This document shows positions 1 through 9,647 of a DNA stretch of 64,000 nt, one piece after another (the stretch's first letter is position 1; the number at the start of each line of letters is the position of its first letter). Both the position numbers and the translations under genes were made by a program. This DNA is from Plantago major (Eukaryota; Streptophyta; Magnoliopsida; Lamiales; Plantaginaceae), in the NCBI GenBank assembly GCA_026545765.1, contig CM048844.1:69731035-69795034 (forward strand), written 5' to 3'. A model generated the notes under the pieces. It worked only from the letters and a program-made list of their open reading frames with translations. It searched no databases and had not been told where the DNA came from.

Positions 1-350
1 TAAAAATAATTAATTGATGAATATGTTAAATAAATATAAAATATCTTAAATTCATATAAATTACATTTTATAACGATTATTATAGACGTATATTACCAAC
101 ATTATGTGTTTGGATTTAACAAAAAAACCTAGGAGAAGAGGAGAATGGATAGAATATGAACAGTCTCAAATTTTTACGATTTGTAATTCTAACATGAGTT
201 CTTTTGCAATAATGGGAGAAAAATCAGTACTCCTGATATATCTCTATGGTGCACATAATCATTCTATAATTGGAATAATGATATTTGTGGTGATAATAAC
301 TACATTGATTGATCTACATAATTCAATTTGTACATACACTATACTCCACA

Positions 351-358
351 TATAAATA
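351..358 (+). promoter_or_regulatory. TATA box of the S1-like gene
   Basis: TATAAATA lies 72 bases before the ATG at 423, a normal spacing for a plant core promoter with a short leader. The 350 bases upstream are AT-rich and hold no other gene that I can recognise. The assignment rests on position and motif only. Confidence 0.5.
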
Positions 359-422
359 CACATGCCTCGTAAAACGATCATCAAGAACTTACAGCACAAG
401 TTTATTGAGACGAATGACAATC

Positions 423-837
423 ATGAATAAAGAATTTGCCTCATTCAAAATTTTAGTCATTGTGTTGGTAATCACAGCAGATGCGGTCACAATTACCATA
501 AGTAATAGGTTGGAAGGTCAAACCGCGAAAGCTCACTGTTTACATTCAAGTATCTTACCATAAGTAATAGGTTGTAATAAGTTTCTCTGGTGATGATGAT
601 TTTGGTGACAAATATCTTACTACAGGCCAAGAATTCAAGTTTACATTCAAACCAAATTTTTTCGGTAATATAAAATATTATTGCATTTTCACTACGACTT
701 ATGGTTCTGGCAGCTATGGTGTTTACACCAACAGTGTAAAATGGTTCTGCCGTAAAGGTTGTACATGGAGTGTAGAAAAAATTGGACCGTCCGTTGGTCC
801 TATATGCCAACCCTGGAAGAATCCACCTGCTCCATGA
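423..837 (+). pseudogene. S1-type self-incompatibility protein homologue (SPH), broken
   Basis: Members of the Plant_S1 family are small secreted, cysteine-bearing proteins of plants; the founding member is the pollen-rejection factor of poppy, and most others have unknown roles. The start at 423 gives a hydrophobic signal peptide (MNKEFASFKILVIVLVITADA) followed by the conserved NRLEGQTAKAHCLHSS segment. The second half, from about 592 to the TGA at 835-837, reads DDDFGDKYL, then TTGQEFKFTFKPNFFGN, then YYCIF, then FCRKGCTWSVEKIGP, which is the family core with its cysteines. The halves are separated by a 40-base insertion (552-591) that carries a stop codon and changes frame. An 18-base direct repeat, ACCATAAGTAATAGGTTG at 495-512 and 557-574, shows that much of the insertion is a local duplication. 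These genes are usually intronless and the insert has no workable GT-AG intron, so I call a host pseudogene. Total length (about 125 codons) is normal for the family. Confidence 0.85.
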
Positions 838-2198
838 GTAACTTGTTACTTTTTATGTACTAAGCACAATTTTGGTGCCAAAATACTGCCCTATTCATTA
901 TAGTGATTTACATTGATGCACCATGGATTGGAAATATAATAATATACCATCTCATTGTTCGACAATGAGGCTGATCTTAATAAGTCTACGTCATGCCTAA
1001 AACAATGATATTGAGCGGAAAAATACATATACTACCCATGCAATTGGGGTCCAAAACAGATTCACAACAGATTTAAAACAATTACACATGCCCTCCCCCC
1101 TCCCGTTGACAAAACCTCCCACACCATCACTTTCTCGCTCCAAATAGATAGTTTCATTCCAAATGAATTCAAAAATAGTAAAATAAATTAAAATTCAAAA
1201 CTTTAATAAAGAAAATGATAAAATTGTATGGAAACCCTTCTCCTCTCCTCTTCTTCTTCCTTTCTTCTTCCCTATTTCTTCCAATGAGTCATTCTTGATG
1301 GTGTGCCGCAATCATGTCCGACAAAGGCAACTATACAACTCCAAAAATGAAGCTGTATAAACTCTTTACTTCGGTTAGTTGTTCCGGGTTGTACAAGAGT
1401 CATGCCTGCTTCTTCCTCCATTTACAATTTTCTTGTGGTGCCCAAAGGGTGTGAACCAGAAAGTGGTTGTGGTGGAAGATGCGGATCGTCTGAGAAGGCC
1501 ATTGAACTGCCTCTTTGTACCAGAGATACCCGATCGGATTCAACTCGTCTTTTGTTCGAAGTCAAGATACGCTATCTGGAGATCAATTGGTTTAAGTTGT
1601 TCGTCTCTTCTGTCTGATTCCTTTTGCTACTGTGCCCGGACCGTCTTAAGCTTGCTTTGGAGAGTGAACTCCGTTCTCTGGCTGTTCTGCTGTGGAAAGC
1701 ACAGGATCGATGTAAAGGAATTATGGCTCGGTCACAAGGGTTGTTTCTAAAAGGGCGCTTTAACTTGTTTGCTCCGAAAGGATGCTATTCTTGTTCCGGT
1801 AGGAGGCTCAGGCTCCGAATGGAGACGGTTGGTCCGTTTCGGATGCTGAATATTCCGCCGATAACTGTATGTTTGTAAAGAATGATATGTACTTTCCTTC
1901 TGCTTTAAGTGACTCGGATGAGTATGTCCGAACTTTGTAATTACTATCCTGGATGTTGCAATTTCTTTCTTCGGCTTGTTATATCTTTTCGTCCGAACTA
2001 ACTACACTAGTATTCTCTCGAAAAAAAAGTTTGCCTGTTATCTATTCCGCAATTGACTCGGATCCTTGTTGAAAGGTCCGAGGCAGTGTGTTTATTTGTC
2101 TATAGCGCAGTTGTTTTTGCAAAAAATTTGTATTGATTTGACGGAAATTCAAGTACAACTGGTGGGCTTCGAGGCCAAGAAAAGAAAATGACAAAAAC
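838..2198. other. Unassigned stretch, perhaps partly Tat-like 3' end/LTR
   Basis: 838-1370 is AT-rich spacer with a C-rich patch near 1090-1105 and no coding signal. From about 1380 to 2198 base composition is more even and open frames occur on both strands, but none gives a recognisable protein. Because this stretch follows the 3' end of the Tat-like pol on the minus strand, it could be that element's 3' untranslated region and LTR. I could not find a second LTR copy or defined TG...CA ends, so no boundary is claimed. Confidence 0.3.
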
Positions 2199-4479
2199 TT
2201 AGCAACTGACGTGGTATGCTTTAGGGAAGCAACTCTGGGCGTAGAACTTTTGTAAGTTCCTAGCATTCCATGTTCTCTTCAGGGCTCTTCCTTGATCATC
2301 TTCTAGCTCGAAGCTGCCATTGACCCTAGCCCCAATGACCTTATAGGGTCCTTCCCACTTGGGCTTGAGTTTACCAACATTGCTTAAGATGTCAGCTCTT
2401 CGGAGGACTAAGTCCCCAACTTGTATACCCTTGGGAAGAACATGCTTGTTGTAAGCCCGGGCAGACATAGCTTGATAGCATAGGATATTAGCTAGTGCCT
2501 TACTTATTTTGTCCTCGAGGAGCTCAAGGTCATAGATTCTTGCGATTTCATTTCCAACAGGTTTGTATTGTTGGATCCTTTGGGTGTCCACGGCAATTTC
2601 AGAGGGAATGACCGCCTATGAGCCATAGACTAGTGCAAAGGGTGTCGCCTGAGTAAAGGTGCGAGCTGTTGTCCGGTGCGCCCATAGGAATCCATCGAGG
2701 TCATCTACCCAGCTATCTTGTGAGGTTCTCAGCCTCTTTTCCAAAATCTTCACAATGGTTTTGTTGGTAGCTTCAACTTGACCATTGGCTTGAGGGTAGC
2801 CGACGTAAGTGAAGCGTTGTTCTATCTTGAAGGATTGAAGCCACTCTTTCAACCTTACTCCAGAGAATTGTGCTCCGTTATCGGAGACTGTGACTCTAGG
2901 AAGTCCAAAGCGGCAGATGATGTTCTTTCAAATGAAAGTTCTTACTCGGCTCTCTGTGATGGTGGCCACTGCTTCGGCCTCAACCCATTTGGTGAAGTAC
3001 TCAACTGCGACAATAAGGAACTTCTTTTGGTGTGTACCATGGGGAAAGGGACCAACTATGTCTATTCCCCATTGATCAAATGGACAAGCTACGATTGATG
3101 GAATCATAGGGTTTGTTGGGCGATGTGGTATGTTGGCATAGTATTGGCAATCTTCGCAGGGACGAGCAAAGTTAGCGGCATCCTTATCAATGGTAGGCCA
3201 ATAATACCCTTGCCTTATGACCTTCTTAGCCAAGGTTCGTCCCCCTGAATGACTTTCGCAACTTCCTGCATGGACTTCTTCCAGAACGGTCTTTGCCTCA
3301 TGAGGTCCAAGGCATCTTAAGTGAGTGCCGGTGAAAGATCTCTTGTAGAGATCTTCTCCCAGAATAAAGTACCTATTGGCTCGGCATAGGATCCTTCTTG
3401 CTTCTCTGGGGTCTGACGATAGAGATCCATCTTTGAGGTAGGAGAATATGTCGGTCATCCAGCTCCTTTCGGTGCCTAAGAGGAAGACTTGACCAGCGGG
3501 GTTTACCAAGGAAGAATCTGTGAGAGTCATCAGGATGATACTCCTTGTGTCCAAAATTCCTAAGGCAGAGGAGTACTTTGAAAGAGCGTCAGCCTTCTCA
3601 TTCCATTCCCTGTTGAATTGTTCCAACCCGAATTCTTCAAAGTGCTCAACTTCTTTCTTGAGGAGCTCCAAGTACTTGATCATGTTGGGTCCTTTAGCGG
3701 TATGAGATCCGAAAAACTGGGACTTGACGAGCTGAGAATCAATATAGGCTTTGATTCGTTTCACTTGGAGAGATCTTGCCATTCTTAACTCGGTGAGGAG
3801 CGCCTCGTATTTGGCCTCATTGTTTGTGACCTTAAAGTTGAGGGTGATGGCGTATTCTAGCTTAGCGCCATATGGGCTCTCAAGGAGGATCCCAATTCCT
3901 CCTAGTCGTCCAGTAGAGGATCCGTCCACCTGTAGTATCCAACATTCATCGCCTTCAGGTTTTGTTTCCATCGCGAGAGCGGGGGCTTTCCCATCTTCCT
4001 GCTTCTTGGCAGAAGATGCAGGTGTTGGGAAGTTGGCTACTTCATCTAGGAGGAACATGTGTTTCACCCTTAGGGAATCGTCCATGGGTTCCTGATACTT
4101 AGTCCAAAGTCGGTCATCACTTTCAAATGACCCGTCATGATATTTTTCCTGAGTGAGCATTACATAACTTACATCTTCTTGCGGACTGTCGGTCGCTTCT
4201 CCAACTTCTTCGGGGTAATCTACTAGAAGTCGACAAGGACTTGTGCTTTCTTGGCTGACGAAGCCTAATACCCGATATCGTACTCACTTAATTCAATTGC
4301 CCACTTGGATAGACGTCCTGACTGATCTGGCTTACCAAGGACATGCTTGAGTGGCTCGTTTGTGAGCACCACAATTCTATGAGATTTGAAGTAAGGCTTT
4401 AGTCGTCGGGCCGTGTAGACTAGCGCGAAGGCTAACTTCTCAATCTTAACGTACTTAGCTTCGGCACCTACAAGGGCCT
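2199..4479 (-). mobile_element. Ty3/gypsy element of the Tat-like lineage, 3' pol part (fossil)
   Basis: Reading leftwards from 4479 the fragment encodes the RNase H next to the reverse transcriptase (KALVGAEAKYVKIEKLAFAL, then LTNEPLKHVLGKPDQSGRLS, near 4479-4265). A second RNase H follows (WILQVDGSSTGRLGGIGI ... NNEAKYEALLTELRMA ... DSQLVKSQ, about 3930-3560). Then come the integrase zinc region (HAGSCESHS ... CEDCQ, about 3290-3140), the integrase core (WGIDIVGPF ... GYPQANGQVEATNKT, about 3080-2620) and a GPY/F-type end (PKWEGPYKVIGARVNG, then TWNARNLQKFY, ending near 2199). Two RNase H domains in one pol are known from the Tat/Ogre/Retand branch of plant gypsy elements. The element is broken in a few places and is cut off on its 5' side at 4479, where the LTR of an Athila-like element begins. 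Gag, protease and reverse transcriptase are not in the window. Confidence 0.85.
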
Positions 4480-5300
4480 TGATGTGCTCAAATTAATACT
4501 TAGAAGACAAAGTAGTAAGCAGTTGTTATAGACAGACAAAGCTAAACCACAGAGTCGTTCGCTAAGGAATTAATTAGGCTACGTAGCAGTGAGAGTAAAC
4601 AGATACTTGCGAGTAACAATTTGATTGATGGGTTGGTTATACTTCTAACTAGTTTAGCTAAAGCTAAGATTGCGATTAACAATGAGAGAAAGATGAATAC
4701 ATTAGCAAGATCCAATTATACTAATTCGAACTAGGGACAACAGTCATATTTGTCACACGGTTGTTGTACAGTAAATCAATCAATTCGATTCAACCAATTG
4801 TTCTTAGAATATATTATACTGGAGAAATCGTGAGTCGTCAATTCACGATCCTTAAAGATGAACAATTTAGAGGATTTAATACGGACTTATCGAATTGAAG
4901 GTTTTTACGAAGATTTTATAAGAGACTAACCTATATGAGTGATTTGATAAACCCTAGAACGAATATGCATAATCTTCACATACTACTGTATTCAAAGGTG
5001 TTTAGCTACTCATATTTGATGATTGCACGCAGATATTCATGGTAAAAATCATATGAAACATAGATGATAAACTCGCATGCAATAACATACAATTCAATCG
5101 ATAAGATAAAGAATGAATTGTAAAGAACAAAGCAATGCAGAAATCAATACCAATAATCTTGATGAATAAAATCAATGAATAACCAAGCTCCAAAGATGTT
5201 TCAATGTCAATGTGTGTATCTCCGAGCTTTTCTCAAAACTAGGTTAAAAGAAGTTATGAAAGAAAAGAATCAAAATTCTAATCTAATAAGGAAAACAAAA

Positions 5301-5567
5301 CGTTGATGCCGCGGCGAGCCTTCTTAATCGCAATCTATAAAGCTTCATTAAAATCTCGCCTGGCAGAAAATCCCGCCATGGCGTAGCTACAATCTTCAAA
5401 ACAGGAGCTCATTCGCAAAATCTCACCGCGGCGGACCAATTCCTTCGCCGCGGCGAGCCTTCTTAAATCACAAAGGAAAACCACTCGCTAAATCTCGCCG
5501 CGGCGGACTGATTTCTTCGCCGCGGCGAACCGTCCTTCAATTTCCAGTTGCAAGCTCGTAAAATCTC
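5301..5567. repeat. GC-palindrome array in LTR A
   Basis: The AT-rich LTR carries a run of degenerate units of roughly 70 bases. Each contains one or two copies of the palindrome CGCCGCGGCG, typically as AATCTCGCCGCGGCGGACTG followed a few bases later by TTCGCCGCGGCGAGCC. The array continues on the far side of the CACTA element only as degraded traces at 9004-9050. Equivalent arrays are present in LTRs B, D and B'. Confidence 0.8.
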
Positions 5568-5583
5568 CATTACAAAAAAAACC

Positions 5584-5990
5584 AATTTTAGCGATGGAAT
5601 TATCCGTCGCTAAAGCTGTGCCGATCCGTCGCTAAATCCTTAGCGACGGATAATCCTCCGTCTCCAAACCAGTCGTCACTATTTTTTTTGGCGACGGATA
5701 AGTATTCCTTCGCTAAATAACGACGAACTGGCGACGGATTAATCTGTTGACCAGTCCGTCCGAATTGGCGACGGATTAATCCGTTGATCGGTCTGTCCGA
5801 ATTGGCGATGGATTACTTATCCATCGCCAATTAGCGACGGATCGTTTTCGTCGCTAAATCCCACCACTAAGTCGGCCTTAGTTCGCTTGACATTTAGCAA
5901 CGGAAAAAATCCATCGCTAAATTCAATGTGCTAATTCGCCCTTTGTTCGTGAATTTAGCGACGAATTTTTTTCCGGCGCTAAATTCACTG
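5584..5990. repeat. CACTA copy 1 left subterminal repeats
   Basis: About a dozen matches to TAGCGACGGA or its complement TCCGTCGCTA lie here, many degenerate (GGCGACGGATTAATC and similar). In En/Spm elements such subterminal repeats bind the element's own TNPA protein; here that role is inferred from position and repetition. A run of T follows at about 5997-6010. Confidence 0.8.
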
Positions 5991-6216
5991 TTTAATTTTT
6001 TTTTTTTTTTATATTTCTATTTCACATTTCACCTATTTTTTCACATAATATAATCATAGATAATATACCCGAAATAATTAAATTGCATTAATATATCCGA
6101 AACAATATAAATTATCCGAAACAAGAAGAAGGTGAAATAGTGTCAAATTATCCATAACAAGTACATAATAAGTCTGATGTAACTAAGAATAATCGGGAGG
6201 AGGCGGTGGGTGAGAC

Positions 6217-7800
6217 TAGGAAGAACTGCTGAACATATGGGTCAAAGCGTCCATCCGCTGAGCCATACGAGCCTGTTCCTCAAGCACTTGCTCGTAAGCT
6301 GCCTTGGTCGCAGCTATTTCCTGGTGGAGAGGAGTCATCACCTCTTGAACCTGGTCCTGTGTGTAGAGATTAGATCGCGATCCTGGTCCCTGGGACACTG
6401 AGAAGCTACCAGAACTCATGGAAGGGCCCAAACTTCCCAATCCATACATTCGACCCTTGTTGTCCATTGCGTTGACCTCGAAGAAGATCTGTTCTTGCTC
6501 TTCAATTGACAGCTCATGACCGTCGATCATCCTCTCGACCTCACTCTGCAATTGTTGGTTGCATACGAAATGAGATGTAATTTTAGGAATCACTTTAAAA
6601 TACTCAAATACAAATGTTAACCTTAAGAAAGAAGCGTACCGCAATACGCTCGGCCCTCACGTCAGTCCAGATGCCATTCTACAGCTTAGCCTTCTTGAAG
6701 TGGTACAGAGCACTCTTCGGCTATCCTCTATTGTCCTAAAAAAACGTATGTGCAAACAAGTAGTTAGTTGATTGAAATGAAAGCAAAAAACTGTTATGTA
6801 TCATATTACAAGTCATAAACAACATATTTACTAACCTCCATCACATGATCTGTAACAACAGCTCGCGACCCATAGTGATGTCTGGCAGTGCCCGTACCAT
6901 CTCGCGGCTCAGACAAAGGGTTTTGTCTGTTCTTGTACGCTTGATCCTGGATGAAGGGATCATTCCAGTACGCCTCCCACAGTGCCCATTCAAAGTAATA
7001 ATTACACAAGTTTAAAGAAAGATAACAATTTAAATATAACACCAAGTTTAGTGGCTAACATACCACTCAAATGACACAACAAGTTCATGAATGGTGACTA
7101 ACACATCAAAACAAGCTTAGTGGTAACATACCACTCACATTATCCTAAAATTGACTAACACAATGGTGACTAACATATCACCCAAGTTCAGTGGCTAAAA
7201 TACCACTCACAGATATAGTGGCTAACATACTACACACATTAACACAATGATAAAAATAACAAATAAATCATTCATTGTAACATTTAAGCTTACGCGCAGC
7301 TCGTCGAAGTAAAAGTGCTTCATCCGGTCTGGGTTGTTAGACCACTTCTCGCCTCCCTGTCCCGGCATCTCCTGCCTCCCCCTGAAGATTTTGCCTAGTT
7401 TGTCCAAGGCATCCGGAGGCCAAAAACTGTTATCAATGAGACAAACAAGAAATGAATATTCATTAGTAAAATCATGTAACATATATTTATCTTAAGTGTA
7501 TGTTCTACAAATCCATAATACTTACTTGTTCCTGCCGTTGGGGAATAACACCGGCTTACCCTGGAATGTAGCACTGTCCGTCAAAGTCAAGTAGGGACAC
7601 CCGTCAGAGGGGTAGTCAACAGGAGCATGTGTCGTGTAGGCCGGTGGAGTCTCTGGTACCTGAGACTGGCTGCTGCTCCCACCAATGTCGTATCCAACGA
7701 GACGACTAGTACCATGAATCGCTGGTGTACTACTAGAACCCGCTGGACTAGAACCCCTACACCCGGGAGGAAGGTATGTCGACTTCATTCGGTGCGGCAT
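6217..7800 (-). pseudogene. TNPA-like plant transposase gene (Transposase_24, Ptta/En/Spm type), multi-exon, broken
   Basis: In En/Spm elements the second gene product binds the subterminal repeats and assists transposition. The gene reads leftwards. Exon 1 runs from the ATG at 7800 to 7526 (STYLPPGCRG ... VGYDIGGSSSQSQVPETPP ... FPNGRNK) and ends at a good donor (GTAAGTATT). Exon 2 is about 7426-7294 (FWPPDALDKLGKIFRGRQEM ... FDEL), between an acceptor ending AACAG and a GTAAGC donor. A later exon near 6990-6837 carries FEWALWEAYWNDPF and NPLSEPRDGTGTARHHYGSR. An exon near 6760-6645 reads YHFKKAKL and GIWTDVRAERIA but contains two in-frame TAG codons. The last exon (about 6560-6217) reads SEVERMIDGHELSIEEQEQI, then GRMYGLGSLGP, then a helical C-terminus EQARMAQRMDALTHMF. 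The GRxYGLGS segment is typical of this family. The stops make it a pseudogene; the acceptor of the third exon is unclear. Confidence 0.75.
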
Positions 7801-7831
7801 CTGCAAGAGCATATATGAAATTTCAGGAAAA

Positions 7832-7920
7832 GTGATGAAGGATTCAACCCCTTCCACAAAACTAGACTGAATTCTGCCATTAACTATGCGACGGTACATC
7901 CATGAACGATCGGGATTCAT
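7832..7920 (-). pseudogene. TNP2 exon 1 fragment (transposase-associated domain)
   Basis: Reads MNPDRSWMYRRIVNGRIQSS, then FVEGVESFITF, the start of the transposase-associated domain at the N-terminus of plant TNP2/TNPD proteins. It then runs straight into sequence just upstream of the TNPA-like gene, whereas copy 2 continues into the rest of TNP2. The join at 7832 has a short run of A on both sides in copy 2, compatible with a microhomology deletion. It is the only transposase-coding remnant in copy 1. Confidence 0.8.
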
Positions 7921-8690
7921 AATTATTTGATTAGCCTGACACGTCTACAATTATTAGATTTATAACATGCATTTTACGTTAATATAATTACCTAATAGTC
8001 TCAAAACACTTAATGAAATCTTCATAATCTAGTGTATATATACGAATTTATCGAATCAAAATTACTACGTACTTACAAACATCCTAACATTATACTAATT
8101 AACAATACAAATTCACAATCAATATATCAATTGCAAAAAGTTAACTAGCTAGTATACTATTGCTCCCATAAACATACAATTGATCTAATTAGTTGAAATT
8201 AACAAAATTCCCAAATTTGTCAACAAGTAAGGGTTCCAAAACACTCAACTAAATCTTTCTAATCCTACTACATATACCAAAATATCAAATTAACAACCCT
8301 ACATACTTTCAAACATCTTAACATTATACTAAAAATCCAAATTCACAATCAATATATCAATTGAACATCTCAAAGTTAACACACTACGTAATATAAGCTA
8401 AACTAACTACTACATACTTACAATAAACATGCAATTATTCAAATTAGTCGAAATTAACAAAATCCCCAAATTTGGCAAAGTTAGGGTTTTAGCCAAAATA
8501 CCTTCGATTTAGCTGAAAAAAGATGAAATTGGTTGACCACACGAGTTCCTTGTCGCACGAGCTTCGAGAAGACTCCAAAATTGGCCGGAACGGTCGAGAT
8601 TTGGTCGGAATGCGGAAATGGCGAAGGAAGAAGGAAGAAGGAAGAAGCTGCTGAAAAATGAGAAGAAAAGTGCTACTCCCCGATTCTATA
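7921..8690. other. CACTA copy 1: AT-rich 5' non-coding region
   Basis: Between TNP2 exon 1 and the subterminal repeats lies AT-rich sequence with no coding signal on either strand. It contains an internally repeated pattern (two related blocks near 7990-8160 and 8230-8420 sharing AACATTATACTAA and TTCACAATCAATATATCAAT). It should hold the transposase promoter and leader, but I see no single convincing TATA box. Confidence 0.5.
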
Positions 8691-9003
8691 TTGATTTTAG
8701 CGACGGATCGCTATCCGTCGCTAACGTCCGTCGCTAAATAGCGACGGATAGCTATCCGTCGCTAAAATCGATTTTACTTTTTTTCATTTTTTTTTAATCC
8801 GGTCAACTTATTTAGGGACGGATATATTATCCGTCCCTAAATAACGACGGATATTTTTATCCGTCGCCAAATAGCGACGGAAAAATATCCGTCGCTAATT
8901 TAGCGACGGATTAGAGACGGATTGAGCAAATTCGCTCAATCCGTCGCTAAACCTAGTGATTCGTTGCTAGTCTCCGTTGCTATTTGACGAATTTCTTGTA
9001 GTG
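8690..9003. repeat. CACTA copy 1 right subterminal repeats and terminus
   Basis: A dense array of TAGCGACGGA and TCCGTCGCTA in alternating orientation. One pair forms a perfect 26-base palindrome at 8739-8764; another near-perfect inverted pair lies at 8813-8844. The outer terminus (CACTACAAGAAATTCGTC on the minus strand) ends at 9003. Confidence 0.85.
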
Positions 9004-9160
9004 CTCGCAATGGATGAATTCCGCATGCAGCCATGCTAAACAGCTTGTTCTCATTCGGCTCAAAAGACATCAATTTCTACAAAATGTAAACAAAACAGCA
9101 AAGCGTAAAAACAAACTAAAAATACTACAAAACTAAAGACGTTAGAATATTGTCTCATCA

Positions 9161-9647
9161 AAATCCCCAAACCGAACCTTTGTTCGTCCCCGAGCAAACA
9201 CAAAACCTAAACACACTAGACTCAAAACCATGTAAACAACCAAAAATAGTAAGCAGGTAATCAGACACGATCGTTTCTCAATTAAATAACAATTAAGCCT
9301 AGCCCGCTAGTCCCTAAGTGTATCACTCACTCTCAGTATCCATACAGGGTATAGCGCAAAAAGTAAACTGGGAAGGTGACTTCCGTAACAAGGATGCCTC
9401 AAATATCTTGTGCTATTGGCTATTGTACTCGTCTCATTGAGTCAAAAGGGACTTTGGCACATGACAGTATTCCTCCAGAAAAATCGAAAAATTGAAACTA
9501 CTCCCCTCATCCATTTCAAAACAACTTTAGATCTCATAATACTTCATTGAATTCAGTGCATGGCCACCTGGGCTCTTTTAATCTCAATTTTTTACAGGTG
9601 TCTTTTTTACCGATAGTCCACACTTTTGTGCGTGACAGTTTGGTATA
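9161..9647 (-). mobile_element. Athila-like element A, 3' untranslated part (fossil)
   Basis: Non-coding interior sequence adjoining the polypurine tract of LTR A. It aligns with the region following LTR B (shared stretches include CCAAACCGAACC, CTCGTCCCCGAGCAAAC and CACTTTTGTGCGTG), which shows both are 3' parts of the same family. It is cut at 9647 by the insertion of LTR B. Confidence 0.7.

Larger units (their letters stand above)
5568..9003 (-). mobile_element. CACTA (En/Spm) DNA transposon, copy 1, internally deleted
   Basis: The right end read on the minus strand is CACTACAAGAAATTCGTC; the left end read on the plus strand is CATTACAAAAAAAACC, a degenerate match. A 3-bp target duplication CTC flanks it (5565-5567 and 9004-9006), the size known for this superfamily. 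Both ends have dense subterminal repeats of TTAGCGACGGAT in both orientations. Inside are a TNPA-like gene (6217-7800) and only the first exon of the TNP2 transposase gene (7832-7920); about 3.7 kb of TNP2 present in copy 2 is missing. It cannot supply transposase and would depend on a relative. It sits inside LTR A, within a GC palindrome. Confidence 0.93.
4480..9160 (-). repeat. Athila-like LTR A (3' LTR), split by a CACTA element
   Basis: The LTR begins TGATGTGCTCAAATTA at 4480 and ends ATTGTCTCATCA at 9160, the same ends (TGAT...ATCA) as the other members of this family here (9648-10887, 26239-27525, 34524-35893). Without the inserted CACTA element and its 3-bp duplication it is about 1.24 kb, as expected. 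The bases after 9160 (AAATCCCCAAACC, purine-rich on the minus strand) look like the polypurine tract, so this is the 3' LTR of a minus-strand element whose interior lies at higher coordinates. It was inserted into the Tat-like pol at 4479. Confidence 0.85.

Noticed and set aside
552-591. The 40-base insert in the S1-like gene as a short intron
   Set aside because: Far too short for a plant intron and the only GT...AG within it spans about 22 bases. The family is usually intronless, and the 18-base direct repeat explains most of the insert.
1379-1878. Three overlapping open frames on the plus strand (123, 71 and 84 codons)
   Set aside because: None shows a recognisable domain, and the frames overlap each other. 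The stretch adjoins the 3' end of the Tat-like pol and is more likely its untranslated region or LTR.
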